This document shows positions 1-8,704 of a stretch of 64,000 bases of DNA, one piece after another. A model generated the notes under the pieces. It did no database searches and was not told the origin of the DNA. It saw only the letters and a program-made list of their open reading frames with translations. The position numbers and the translations under genes were made by a program. Within the stretch, counting starts at the first letter, position 1; the number at the start of each line of letters is the position of its first letter. This DNA is from Acidobacteriota bacterium (GTDB taxonomy: Bacteria; Acidobacteriota; Aminicenantia; Aminicenantales; Saccharicenantaceae), in assembly GCA_033549365.1 (NCBI GenBank), contig JAWSUF010000002.1, positions 474,082 to 538,081 on the forward strand, in the 5' to 3' direction.

Positions 1-122
1 TCGCGGATGTCATCGGGGATCTTGTCGAGCGGGCGGGTAAAGTCGGGATGGGCGTCGTAATACGTCCGCTTCCGGACGAATCCGGAGGCGTCTTCGAGCT
101 TTCCGTTCCTTTGTTTCGACAT
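1..122 (-). CDS. Partial gene, product not recognised (N-terminal 40 residues)
   Basis: An open frame starts with ATG at 122 and runs off the left edge. The start is supported by a strong GGGAGGAGG ribosome site just upstream. The visible part is basic and polar (begins MSKQRNGKLEDASG, with an FVRKRTYYDAHPDF stretch) and has no signal peptide or membrane segment. It lies 18 bp downstream of the truncated TetR gene on the same strand, so the two were probably co-transcribed. Too little is visible to name a family. Confidence 0.6.
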   Translation of the reverse strand, partial: MSKQRNGKLEDASGFVRKRTYYDAHPDFTRPLDKIPDDIR

Positions 123-140
123 GTGGACCGCCTCCTCCCG

Positions 141-566
141 TCAGGTCTCGAAATAGCGGGCCAGAAGGTCGACGGCATAAGCGCGTCTCAACTCGGGATC
201 GTTGAAATCCGCTCCGGAGAAGCCGTGAAAAAGACGGGGCATCAGCCCCGGCAGCATCGCGGCGCTCAGGACTTGAATGAAGACCAGACGCGGATCCGCG
301 GCTCCGTCCTTGATTCGGATGTCTTTCAGCTTCGACATGAGATCTGCGATAAAATCGTTGAATTGGGAGACGAAAGGCGTCTCGTAGTTGTTTTTCATCA
401 GGGGTTCGTAAAGATAAGCTTTGGCGATTCCCGGCCAGGCGATGCCTCCCTCCATGAGGGCCAGAAAGAAATTCAAAAGCCTTTCGTGTGGAGCGAGGTC
501 GGCGCGGCTTTTTTCAACAGGACGTCTCCTTTCCGGAGAATTATTTAAAACGATTGTTTCAAACAT
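141..566 (-). pseudogene. TetR/AcrR-type regulator, C-terminal domain only (5' end lost)
   Basis: From the internal ATG at 566 the frame encodes about 141 residues resembling the all-helical ligand-binding half of TetR regulators (LNFFLALMEGGIAWPG, MKNNYETPF, VFIQVLSAAMLPGL). A TetR protein should begin with a 45-60 residue helix-turn-helix; none is found upstream. The frame stays open to 695, but those residues are acidic and unlike a DNA-binding domain, and that DNA encodes the tail of a TonB receptor on the other strand. I infer that a deletion or rearrangement around 567-590 removed the DNA-binding half. An ATG start at 566 could still yield a non-DNA-binding protein. Confidence 0.6.
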
Positions 567-584
567 AATCGAAGCCGCATCATT

Positions 585-755
585 TTTCAAGAGGCTTCGG
601 TCCGGAGCGTCAATCTCACCCTCTATCTCAGCCTGTGGAACGTCTTCAATCGGAAAAACGTCTTTGCTGTGACCTGGAACACCATCGAGCGGCAACCCGG
701 CCGCATTTCAGGGTGGGGGTTGTTGCCCGTCTTCGGTGTCGAATTTGAATTTTAG
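585..755 (+). pseudogene. C-terminal tail of a TonB-dependent receptor
   Basis: The plus-strand frame ending with TAG at 753-755 encodes about 56 residues typical of the last two beta strands of TonB-dependent receptors: SVNLTLYLSLWNVFNRKNVF, then a GLLPVFGVEFEF end with terminal phenylalanine. The frame opens only at 549 (TAA at 546), has no start codon or ribosome site, and the first codons are not receptor-like. It faces away from the truncated TetR gene, so both genes have lost their 5' ends at one junction. An assembly chimera is the alternative. The plug domain and most of the barrel are absent. Confidence 0.6.
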
Positions 756-772
756 GGCGTTTCGGGACTTGA

Positions 773-1522
773 TCATTTATCTTCGGGAAAAGGGATGCGG
801 CGGCGGTTCTTCAGAGAAACCGATCGCTTGTCGGGAGGCTTGGCGGGCCGTTTCCGGTAACCCCGTCCCTCCTTGTCTGATGCGAAACGGGCTTGGTTTT
901 CGACAAGGCCCTGCAAGACATCCAGCAGAACCCTGTGCCGTCCCCCGGCCTCAACGAGTCCGCGCCGGTCGAACAGGTCGATCAGGCCGTGGACGGCTTC
1001 GATCGTCGACAAACACCAGGGATGAGGTTGATGCTTGACGGCGAAACGGCTCGGATCTTTGGGAATGAGACAGACTCTCGGCAGCGAATCCAGGTTCCGG
1101 CTGAGCTTCAACATCTTGCGGGTCCCGATCCAGGTCCCGTCCATGACGAAAATGAGCGGCGTCTTTCCCGAATTTCGGAGGTCCGTGAAATAGGCATCGT
1201 CGAGCGGAACGGGATTGCGGGACGGAAAAAGAACGACGGGGGCGAAGGACGGATCGGCGAGGAGACGGTTGATTTCCGGATCGGCCGTGAAATCAACTCC
1301 GGTGAGAATCCGGGAGTTTTCAAGACAGAGATGGGTCAGCCGGCCGGTTCCGGTCTTGTGTTCGCGCGCCTCCCTGGGATGGATAAGGATGACAAAAGGA
1401 ACGGGAATGAAAAAAGGACGGATGAGCCCGCACAGGCAGGTGGCCGCCGGTCTCCGGCACGCCGGGCAGACGTTCCTGGGCGTTTCGGCGATTTGCGATC
1501 GGTTGTCCATTTTCTTGCTCAT
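773..1522 (-). CDS. tapT: DTW-domain tRNA-uridine aminocarboxypropyltransferase
   Basis: A 249-residue protein of the DTW family, whose characterised members (TapT, Tsr3-related fold) transfer the aminocarboxypropyl group of S-adenosylmethionine to uridine 47 of tRNA, giving acp3U. Visible marks are an N-terminal zinc-ribbon-like pattern (C19, C22, C29, C31), a HPREAREHKTGTGRL stretch at about 48-62, and the signature in the form DGTW at 128-131 instead of DTW. The ATG at 1522 was chosen over an upstream start at 1576 because it sits behind an AAGGA site and the extra 18 residues do not fit the family. The C-terminal 35 residues are very basic, suiting RNA binding. It converges on the TonB remnant. 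Confidence 0.8.
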   Translation of the reverse strand: MSKKMDNRSQIAETPRNVCPACRRPAATCLCGLIRPFFIPVPFVILIHPREAREHKTGTGRLTHLCLENSRILTGVDFTADPEINRLLADPSFAPVVLFPSRNPVPLDDAYFTDLRNSGKTPLIFVMDGTWIGTRKMLKLSRNLDSLPRVCLIPKDPSRFAVKHQPHPWCLSTIEAVHGLIDLFDRRGLVEAGGRHRVLLDVLQGLVENQARFASDKEGRGYRKRPAKPPDKRSVSLKNRRRIPFPEDK

Positions 1523-1672
1523 GAGTCCTTGCCGTTCATCCATGATACCATGGATGACACGAACACACCGATCCATACGGCCGGCGGTGATTCAGGCGGA
1601 GTCATCAGGGGCTTTTCGATGGGGCCGTCTTTCCTGTATGCTAAAAAGACAGATATGTCTAAGGAGAAACCC

Positions 1673-3226
1673 ATGAGTTCTGCCATGAAAACTCAAATGA
1701 GGCGGATTGCCCGTCAAGCCGCCGCTCCGGCCCTGGCCTTTCTCCTGGTATTTACCGCCGCCTGCGAAACGAAGGAATCCTTGGAGCGAAAAAGGATCCG
1801 CAACGTCGAAAAAGGACTTCTGCATGCGGTCTTCATCAAGGGCACGACCCCGGAAAAAATGGACCTCGAAACACGGATGCGGTTTTACCGGGTGCCCGGT
1901 TTATCCCTCGCCGTGATGGACGAAAACGCCCTTGCCTGGTCCCGGACCTATGGTTACAAGAACGGAGAAAATTTCGATCCGGTCACGCCCGATACCATGT
2001 TCCAGGCGGGCGCCCTCAGCCGACCGGTGACGGCTGCGGCCGTCCTCCGGGCGGTCGATGAGAACCGCCTGGCGCTTTCCGACGACATCCGCCTTCATCT
2101 CCGTTCGTGGCGTCTTCCTCCCGGCGTTCCGGACCTGACTCTGCGGGGACTGCTGTCACAGTCCGACGGTCTTCTGCTCCAGGTTTTTCCAGGATATCCT
2201 CCCGACGGGCCGATTCCCAGCCTCCTGCAGATTCTGAACGGCGAACATCCCGCCAATAATCTTCCCTTGGCCGAACCTCGGCGGCCTTCCGTCGTGGAGG
2301 TGGAATCCGAATCCGGCTATGTCATTCTGCAGCAGCTTCTTGCCGATATCCACGGCGAATCATTCGCAGCCCTCATCAAGAAGAATGTCCTCGATCCCCT
2401 GAGCATGGAAAACAGCACCTTCGAGATTGTTCCCCCGCCCGGGCTCGAATCACGTGCGGCCCTGGGCCACGACCGCGAGGGGCGTCTCATCGAAGGCGGA
2501 TGGCGGATTTATCCCGAATCGGCGGCCAAGGGACTGTGGACGACCCCGGAAGATCTCATCCGGTTTGTCGCCCGCCTGATGGCGGCGGCCCGCGGCGAGC
2601 CGGATCATCTGCTTTCTCACGTTTCGGCCCGCGGCCTGTTTTCGCCCCAATCCGGTGATCGGAGTTTCGGTTTCATGGTCGAAGGTTCGGGCCAGGATAT
2701 CTTCTTTCATCTGATGGGAAAAACCGAGGGTTATGCCTGTTGGCTCTTTGTCTATCCCTATCGGGGTCAGGGCGCCGCCGTCATGACCAACAGTTCGAAC
2801 GGATTCGTGTTGATCGAGGAGATCTTCCGGGCGCTCTCGGCGGCCTACGACTGGCCCGGATTCAAGCCGGTCGAGAAGCCTCTCTACAGGCTTGACCCCT
2901 CGGTCTATACCGAATATGTCGGGCGATACGAAGTGACGCCGGATTACATCCTCGATGTCACCCATGAGGGCTATTACCTGGTCATCCGGCCCACGGGACA
3001 GACGGCCACAAAATTTTATGTCGAAAGCCCGGCCTTTTTTTTCTCCGTCGACCCGTTCATCCGGATCCAGTTTGTCCGGGACGATGCCGGCGGGGTCAAG
3101 GGGCTGATCCTCTGGCAGCAGGATTTTCAACAGGAAGCCCGAAAAATCAGCCTTCCGGAAAAATCGGTGTCAGGCGATGAAGTGGATGGCTTGGGGAACC
3201 GCCTCGATGGTGATGTCGCGAAATAA
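1673..3226 (+). CDS. Beta-lactamase-fold lipoprotein lacking catalytic residues (probable pseudoenzyme)
   Basis: A 517-residue exported lipoprotein: signal peptide with lipobox FTAAC (Cys31), then a class C beta-lactamase/esterase-like domain of about 60-420 and a C-terminal beta-rich domain. The start ATG follows AAGGAGA. The family fold is recognisable (VPGLSLAVM, LTLRGLLSQSDGL, NVLDPLSMENS). The nucleophile motif, normally G-S-x-S-K, reads G113-A-L-S-R117, so both the serine and the lysine are missing. The second motif, normally Y-S-N before G-Y, reads E-S-E. It is therefore unlikely to hydrolyse beta-lactams or peptides; a binding or regulatory role is inference. Its last 57 bp overlap the convergent lipid kinase gene. 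Confidence 0.8.
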   Translation: MSSAMKTQMRRIARQAAAPALAFLLVFTAACETKESLERKRIRNVEKGLLHAVFIKGTTPEKMDLETRMRFYRVPGLSLAVMDENALAWSRTYGYKNGENFDPVTPDTMFQAGALSRPVTAAAVLRAVDENRLALSDDIRLHLRSWRLPPGVPDLTLRGLLSQSDGLLLQVFPGYPPDGPIPSLLQILNGEHPANNLPLAEPRRPSVVEVESESGYVILQQLLADIHGESFAALIKKNVLDPLSMENSTFEIVPPPGLESRAALGHDREGRLIEGGWRIYPESAAKGLWTTPEDLIRFVARLMAAARGEPDHLLSHVSARGLFSPQSGDRSFGFMVEGSGQDIFFHLMGKTEGYACWLFVYPYRGQGAAVMTNSSNGFVLIEEIFRALSAAYDWPGFKPVEKPLYRLDPSVYTEYVGRYEVTPDYILDVTHEGYYLVIRPTGQTATKFYVESPAFFFSVDPFIRIQFVRDDAGGVKGLILWQQDFQQEARKISLPEKSVSGDEVDGLGNRLDGDVAK

Positions 3227-4099
3227 CTCCGTCCGATTTCCGAGGCCGAGGATCAATCCATCCGTCTGAACTTCAAATCCGTCCGGCGAGGAGATGGAGA
3301 AGCGCCGGCCCGTCATCAGACGGACATCCGGCATTTCCGTGTGGCCGCCGCGTCCGGCCAGCCGGGCGATCCGGGCCAACCGGAGAAAAGACATGTCTCC
3401 GATCAGGCAGGCATCGAGAAGCCCGTCGTCGGGCCGGGCGGCGGGTGCGATGAGTTTTCCCGTGGCCCAATATCGAATATTCGAGAACACGGCCGCGGTG
3501 AAGGTGCCTTCAATCGTTTTGTCTCCGTCAGCGGAAATCGACAGGGAAACGGGAACCTGTTTTCTCCGGAAGGCTCTCATGACGGCCAGAATCCCGGCCG
3601 GGGTCTGGGCTCGGGCCAAATGGGGGGTTCGGCCTGCCCATGCCTCCATCCGCGCATTCACGACCGCTCCGAGTCCGATGTTGGCCTGGCCGACAAACCA
3701 GACCGGGTCTGTTCCGGGACAGGAAATGCGGCCCAGGTCGATCGGCCGCCTTTGTCCCCGGCGAAGAGCCGCGCAGGCTTTGTCGAGGCTTTCGGTTTCG
3801 AATTCGCGACCGATGTCGTTCGAAGAACCGAGACCGATGAAAGCGACGGCCGGCCGCTTCTCAAGACGCATGATTTCGTTGACCAGAATTTGCAGAGCCG
3901 AATCCCCGCCGGCCGCCGCGAGAATCCCGGTGCGGGTCGCCAGATCCCGGGACAACCTTCGGAAATGGGCCTCGTTTTCCGAAACATGAAGATCACACAC
4001 CACTCCCGCTTCAGAAAGCCGCGACTCCAGGACGGGTTTCAAGCGAAGGGCCCGGCCGCCTGCGGCCGAAGGGTTGAGGAGAACGGCGATTCTTTTCAT
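3170..4099 (-). CDS. Diacylglycerol/lipid kinase family protein (YegS/DagK-like)
   Basis: A 309-residue soluble protein of the DAGK catalytic family, which phosphorylates diacylglycerol, sphingoid bases or related lipids with ATP at the inner membrane face. Visible signatures: NPSAAGG at 9-15, GGDSA at 64-68 (family GGDGT, here with a Ser-Ala variation), and GLGSSND at 89-95 (nucleotide-binding GTGND-like loop). The C-terminal half carries the beta-sandwich domain with DDGLLDACLIGDMS. Its ATG overlaps the stop codon of the upstream MFS gene (ATGA), so the two form an operon. Substrate cannot be read from the sequence. Confidence 0.85.
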   Translation of the reverse strand: MKRIAVLLNPSAAGGRALRLKPVLESRLSEAGVVCDLHVSENEAHFRRLSRDLATRTGILAAAGGDSALQILVNEIMRLEKRPAVAFIGLGSSNDIGREFETESLDKACAALRRGQRRPIDLGRISCPGTDPVWFVGQANIGLGAVVNARMEAWAGRTPHLARAQTPAGILAVMRAFRRKQVPVSLSISADGDKTIEGTFTAAVFSNIRYWATGKLIAPAARPDDGLLDACLIGDMSFLRLARIARLAGRGGHTEMPDVRLMTGRRFSISSPDGFEVQTDGLILGLGNRTELFRDITIEAVPQAIHFIA

Positions 4100-5499
4100 G
4101 TCGGGAAGACGCTTTGTGTGTCAGGATACGTGGTTGCTGCGTCCGCCTCCAGCACAGCCGCCCGTTTTTCGAGCGTTTGCCGGACGCTCTCCAGATCCCG
4201 CCGGACATAAAGGATCACGGGGATCCAGAGGAAGGCGTTCAGGGCCCAGAATCCCAAAACCGAACCCATGGCCGACTCCACGCCGCTTTGGGAGGCGATG
4301 AATGCCGCGGCGAGGGGGCCGATGGCGTTTCCGGCCATATCCATGACCGTAGCCAAGGATACCATGGTCGCCCGATGTTCCGGAAGATTGACGTCGGTCA
4401 GTGTCCCGTACCAGTTCGGATTGACGCCCTGGTTGATGAAGACGGCGGCGGCGACGGCCAGACCGAGAAGCCGGACGGCGGGAAGCGATAGTGCGGCGGC
4501 CAGGGTTGTGCCGTCGATCAGCCGGAAATCGGCCCGGAGAAAGACGAACATAAAGACAATCGGGACGATATTGCAGGCGAAGGCGACGAAGACCCGGGCG
4601 CGCCGCTCCCTGCGGAACCAGATGTCCCCCAGCCGGCCGAAGACCAGGGCGCCGGCCGCCCCGGCCGTAAAAACGGCCAGGACAAGCCCGTTGACGACCG
4701 TCGCGCCCATGTTGTGGACGTCTTCCATGTATTTGAAGATGAGAAAGACGATGACGGCGCCGGGGATGACGTCGATGAAGTTCAGAACGAGCCAGAGATT
4801 GGTCCGCCTTTTCCAGAGAACCGCCATGTCTTTGAGACTCAGACGAAACCGATAGACGGCTCCGGCGTCAAGAGCGTTGCGGAGTTCGTCTTCACCCGAA
4901 CCGCGGGCGGGCTCGCGGAAAAAGACAAGACCTGCGGCCAGAACCAGATTGGCCAATCCGGCGGCGAAGTAGGCCGTTCTCCAGGACGGTGCGACGAGAC
5001 CGCCGGCCAGAAATCCGCCCATGCGCCCAACGATCATGGCCGCCGAGAGGAGTCCGAAGGCCGAGGCCCGGCGGGCCCGGCCGACCGCATCCCCGGTCAT
5101 GGAGAAGACCGCCGGAACGACCGCACCCGCCCCAAGCCCGGCCAGAGCCCGTGTGGCGAGAAAGAACCGGTATCCCTCCGGACCGTTTGGAGCGAAGACC
5201 ACAAGAACCGAAGCCGCGCCTGCGGCCAGGCATCCCGCGATGCAAAGTTTTTTTCTGGCGCTCCGGTCGGCGGCGACTCCGGCCGCCAGCATGGCCAGGG
5301 CGGAACACGCCGTGAAGAGGAAAGCCGTCCAGCCGAGGGGGACGATATCGGCCGTTCCGCCGAAGAAATCCCGGAGAAGCGGATTGAGCAGAGGGGGCAA
5401 GAGAGACTGGTCGGCGAAGGAGAGAAAAAGAACGGCGAAGAACAGCGGCAACGCCGCGGCCTTGCGGGACATCTGCGATCCGTCTGACCCTGAGTTCAT
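4096..5499 (-). CDS. MFS-type membrane transporter
   Basis: A 467-residue protein with about 12 hydrophobic segments in two halves and a central cytoplasmic loop (around 195-225), the layout of the major facilitator superfamily. The loop between helices 2 and 3 has the family pattern GVAADRSARKK. A duplicated loop in the second half reads FGRLGDIWFRRERRAR. A late segment (NQGVNPNWYGTLTDVN) followed by PEHRATMVSLATVMD resembles the sphingolipid-transporter-like Spinster group, which would suit its lipid-kinase partner, but this is inference. Start ATG at 5499; an internal ATG at 5472 is also possible. The stop overlaps the start of the lipid kinase. Confidence 0.8.
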   Translation of the reverse strand: MNSGSDGSQMSRKAAALPLFFAVLFLSFADQSLLPPLLNPLLRDFFGGTADIVPLGWTAFLFTACSALAMLAAGVAADRSARKKLCIAGCLAAGAASVLVVFAPNGPEGYRFFLATRALAGLGAGAVVPAVFSMTGDAVGRARRASAFGLLSAAMIVGRMGGFLAGGLVAPSWRTAYFAAGLANLVLAAGLVFFREPARGSGEDELRNALDAGAVYRFRLSLKDMAVLWKRRTNLWLVLNFIDVIPGAVIVFLIFKYMEDVHNMGATVVNGLVLAVFTAGAAGALVFGRLGDIWFRRERRARVFVAFACNIVPIVFMFVFLRADFRLIDGTTLAAALSLPAVRLLGLAVAAAVFINQGVNPNWYGTLTDVNLPEHRATMVSLATVMDMAGNAIGPLAAAFIASQSGVESAMGSVLGFWALNAFLWIPVILYVRRDLESVRQTLEKRAAVLEADAATTYPDTQSVFPT

Positions 5500-5599
5500 T
5501 CTGAGACGGCTTCGGGCTCGGCACGGAATGATGCCGGCTCCGCCGTCAAAAACCCGATCCGGGAAGGCCGGACGGAGCCGACGATCCCCGGACGAGTGC

Positions 5600-6994
5600 T
5601 CACGTCGGATAATCCTCGATCTTCGGATATTGCTTGAAGAACGACCGTGAATATCCGGCCACGGTTCCGCTCAAAACCATCAGGGCGATCAAGTTGGGCA
5701 AGGCCATGAAGGCGTTGGCAATATCGCCGACGAAGAAGACGAGTTCGATGGAAATGAGCGATCCCGTGAAGACGAGAAGAACAAAGATGAACCGATAGGG
5801 GATCGTGGCTTTGAGGCCGAACAGGTATTTCAGGCACTGCTCGCCGTAATAGTACCAGCCGAGGAGCGTCGTGTAACCGAAGAAGAAGGAAGAGAAGGCG
5901 ACGACCAAACCTCCAAGAACGGGGATGGTGCTGGAGAAGGAGGCGGCGGTCATGGCCGTCCCGTTCAGCCCGCTGGTCCACATGCCTGTGCTCAGGTTGA
6001 TGAGCGCCGTGATGGTGCAGACGATGATGGTGTCGATGAACACTTCCCCGATGCCGATCAGACCCTGATGCATCGGCGAGGGTGTCCGGGCGGCGGCGTG
6101 GGCGATCGGGGCGCTGCCGAGACCGGCCTCGTTGGTCAGCAGACCGCGGCGAAAACCGATCTGCATGGCCATTTTGACCGATGCGCCGACAAATCCGCCG
6201 AAGGCGGCGGACGGAGAAAAGGCATGTTCGAAAATGAGCAGGAAGGCTTTGGGGATTTCGCTGATGTGGGCGATGATGACGATGAAGCCCAGAGTGAAAT
6301 AGAGGATGAGCATGGCGGGGACGACCTTGCCGGCAACGGCGCCGATCCGCTTGATGCCGCCGATGATGACGAGAGCGACGAGAACGGTGATGACGATCCC
6401 GGTGGCCAGCTTGGGCACGCCGAATTCGCTTTGGAAGGCCAGGGCCATCTGGTTGGCCTGCATCATGTTGCCCGTGCCGAACAGGGTGGCGAAGGCGCCG
6501 CAGACGGCGAAGGCGGCCGCGAGAGGCCGGGCGATCGACTGGTTTTTGATGCCGTTCTTGATGTAGTACATGGGCCCGCCGGCGATCATGCCGTCGGGGT
6601 GTTTCTCGCGGTATTTCACGCCGAGCAGGGCTTCGGAATACTTGGTGGCCATGCCGACGAATCCGCAAATCCACATCCAGAAAATGGCCCCCGGGCCGCC
6701 GACGAAAAGGGCCGTGGCCACGCCGCCGATGTTGCCGTTGCCGACCGTCGCCGCAAGGGCCGTCGACAGCGCGGCGAAAGGGGAGACGTCGCCTTCCTGG
6801 TCCTTCCCGCCCTTTTTCCCGAGAAACCCGGCGAAAATGAGCTTGAAGCTCGTTCCGAGGTGACGGAACTGGATGAAGCGCGTCCGGAGAGTCAGCCAGA
6901 TTCCGGCGGCGAGAAGAATGTAGAGCATATAGGACCAGATATTTTCCGCGGTGACGGTGATCCAATGCGTCAGATCAATGTAGAATTGTTCCAT
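5600..6994 (-). CDS. Sodium:alanine/glycine symporter, AGCS family (downstream copy)
   Basis: A 464-residue inner-membrane protein of the alanine or glycine:cation symporter family, importing small neutral amino acids with sodium. Family signatures are clear: GNGNIGGVATAL, GGPGAIFWMWICGFVGM, GGPMYYI, and the EAGLGSAPIAHAAA segment of the central helices. About ten to eleven hydrophobic helices are evident. An AAGGAGT site precedes the ATG. It is the second of two tandem paralogs; the copy at 7174-8592 has the same length, near-identical core blocks and the same N-terminus (MEQFY). Differences cluster at the C-terminus and in the loop after GGPMYYI. Confidence 0.9.
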   Translation of the reverse strand: MEQFYIDLTHWITVTAENIWSYMLYILLAAGIWLTLRTRFIQFRHLGTSFKLIFAGFLGKKGGKDQEGDVSPFAALSTALAATVGNGNIGGVATALFVGGPGAIFWMWICGFVGMATKYSEALLGVKYREKHPDGMIAGGPMYYIKNGIKNQSIARPLAAAFAVCGAFATLFGTGNMMQANQMALAFQSEFGVPKLATGIVITVLVALVIIGGIKRIGAVAGKVVPAMLILYFTLGFIVIIAHISEIPKAFLLIFEHAFSPSAAFGGFVGASVKMAMQIGFRRGLLTNEAGLGSAPIAHAAARTPSPMHQGLIGIGEVFIDTIIVCTITALINLSTGMWTSGLNGTAMTAASFSSTIPVLGGLVVAFSSFFFGYTTLLGWYYYGEQCLKYLFGLKATIPYRFIFVLLVFTGSLISIELVFFVGDIANAFMALPNLIALMVLSGTVAGYSRSFFKQYPKIEDYPT

Positions 6995-7115
6995 TCAAGA
7001 CTCCTTGCGGATGGTGGGCGGAACGCACGTGCAGGCCAAGGGGTTGGGGATTGCGTTTTCGTCCGGTTTTGATCAATGTTCCTGGCTTATCCTGGACCGG
7101 GCGTTCGAAATTGTC

Positions 7116-7144
7116 TTATAACATAAACGTTGTGCCGCCCGCAA
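7116..7144 (-). promoter_or_regulatory. Putative sigma-70 promoter of the downstream AGCS gene
   Basis: On the minus strand TTGCGG (7144-7139) is followed after 17 bp by TTATAA (7121-7116), in the 179-bp gap between the two symporter genes. It suggests the second copy is transcribed independently. The leader to the ATG would be about 115 nt; I saw no glycine-riboswitch-like fold in it. Confidence 0.4.
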
Positions 7145-7173
7145 TATCGACCCGGCGGGCCGGGGATCGGGAA

Positions 7174-8592
7174 TTACCGTTCGGGCGCGGCGTCCGCTCC
7201 GGCTTCGAAGTCCTCGAGTCGCTTGTGTTTGGAGAAGAATGCCTGAGCGGTGCCGGCCACCGTGCCGCTGAGCACGACGAGCGCAATGAGGTTCGGCAGA
7301 GCCATGAAGGCGTTGGCGATGTCGCCGACATAGAAGACGAGCTGAATGGAAATGAGAGAGCCGATAAAGCAAAGACCGACGTAGATGAACCGGTAGGGGT
7401 AAGTCACCTTGATTCCAAAAAGGAACTTCATGCATTGCTCGCCGTAGTAATACCAGCCGATCAAGGTTGTATAGCCGAAGAAAAACGAAGACAGGCCGAC
7501 GACAAGCCCTCCGACAAAGGGCAACGTTTTGGAGAACGAGGCGGCGGTCATGGCCGTTCCGTTGAGCCCGCTCATCCACATCCCGGTGCTGAGATTGATG
7601 AGCGCCGTGATGGTGCAGACGACGATGGTGTCGATGAAGACCTCGCCGATGCCCATGATCCCCTGGTGGACGGGCGAGGGCGTTTGGGCGGCGGCGTGGG
7701 CGATCGGGGCGCTTCCCAAACCCGCCTCGTTGGTCAGCAGGCCGCGGCGGAAGCCCATCTGAATGCCCATGCGAACGGTGGCTCCGAGGAAGCCGCCGGC
7801 GGCCGCCGTCGGAGTGAAGGCGTTTTCGAAAATCAGGAAAAAAGCCCGCGGCAGGGCGTCGATATGGGTGATGATGACGATCAGCCCGATTCCGAAATAA
7901 AGAAACAGCATGGTCGGAACGATCTTCCCGGCCACGGCGCCGATCCGCTTGATCCCGCCGATGATGACCAGGGCCACGAGAATGGTGATCACGATTCCGG
8001 TGGCCAGTTTGGGGATTCCGAATTCGCTCTGGAAGGCCAGGGCCATCTGGTTGGCCTGCATCATGTTGCCGGTGCCGAAGAGGGTGGCAAAAGCGCCGCA
8101 GACGGCGAAGGCCGGGGCCAGCACGGCCGCCGCCTTCTTGTTGCGGAAACCGTTCTTGATGTAATACATCGGGCCTCCGGCGATCGTGCCGTCGGGATAT
8201 TTCTCCCGGTATTTGACGCCGAGGAGCGCTTCCGAAAATTTGGTGGCCATGCCGACGAAGCCGCAGATCCACATCCAGAAAATGGCCCCCGGCCCTCCGG
8301 TGAACAAGGCCATGGCCACGCCGCCGATATTTCCGTTGCCGACCGTGGCGGCGAGGGCCGTGGAAAGCGCCGCAAAGGGCGAGACGTCCCCCTCGCGCTT
8401 TTCCCCGGATTTTCGGCCGAGAAGCCCGGCGAACATCAGCTTGAAACTGTCGCCGAGTCGGCGGAACTGAATGAACCGCGTGCGGATGGTCAGCCAGATT
8501 CCGGCGGCGAGGAGAATGTAGAGCATGAAGGACCAGATGTGTGTCGCCGTGCTGTCGACCCACTGGGTCAGATCAAGGTAGAACTGTTCCAT
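7174..8592 (-). CDS. Sodium:alanine/glycine symporter, AGCS family (upstream copy)
   Basis: A 472-residue paralog of the neighbouring AGCS symporter, with the same order of signatures: GNGNIGGVAMALFTGGPGA, GGPMYYI, GTGNMMQANQMALAFQSEFG and EAGLGSAPIAHAAA. By eye the two proteins agree at roughly four of five positions, and their DNA is similar enough to indicate a tandem duplication in this lineage. Start ATG preceded by AAGGAGT. It differs in the loop after GGPMYYI (FRNKKAAAV against IKNQSIARP) and in a longer acidic-polar tail. Two retained copies with separate promoters hint at different substrates or conditions, but nothing visible proves it. Confidence 0.9.
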   Translation of the reverse strand: MEQFYLDLTQWVDSTATHIWSFMLYILLAAGIWLTIRTRFIQFRRLGDSFKLMFAGLLGRKSGEKREGDVSPFAALSTALAATVGNGNIGGVAMALFTGGPGAIFWMWICGFVGMATKFSEALLGVKYREKYPDGTIAGGPMYYIKNGFRNKKAAAVLAPAFAVCGAFATLFGTGNMMQANQMALAFQSEFGIPKLATGIVITILVALVIIGGIKRIGAVAGKIVPTMLFLYFGIGLIVIITHIDALPRAFFLIFENAFTPTAAAGGFLGATVRMGIQMGFRRGLLTNEAGLGSAPIAHAAAQTPSPVHQGIMGIGEVFIDTIVVCTITALINLSTGMWMSGLNGTAMTAASFSKTLPFVGGLVVGLSSFFFGYTTLIGWYYYGEQCMKFLFGIKVTYPYRFIYVGLCFIGSLISIQLVFYVGDIANAFMALPNLIALVVLSGTVAGTAQAFFSKHKRLEDFEAGADAAPER

Positions 8593-8667
8593 GAATGGGA
8601 CTCCTTATGGCGTCATGTGGTGTATTGGATATGCGGCCAAGTTGGACTCGTGGACCTATGGAAAAGG

Positions 8668-8696
8668 TATATAGCACAACCCCCGAAAGAAAACAA
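8668..8696 (-). promoter_or_regulatory. Putative sigma-70 promoter of the upstream AGCS gene
   Basis: On the minus strand TTGTTT (8696-8691) and TATATA (8673-8668) are separated by exactly 17 bp, in the divergent gap with the QueG-like gene. The leader to the ATG at 8592 is about 70 nt. Confidence 0.45.
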
Positions 8697-8704
8697 ATGT
8701 CCGT

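Noticed and set aside
893-1672. Long N-terminal extension of the beta-lactamase-like gene
   Set aside because: The extension is antisense to the DTW-domain gene and would bury the lipoprotein signal; the ATG at 1673 has a good ribosome site.
6995-7173. Glycine-riboswitch-like leader before the AGCS gene
   Set aside because: No conserved aptamer core or tandem helix pattern could be recognised; only a promoter-like pair is visible.
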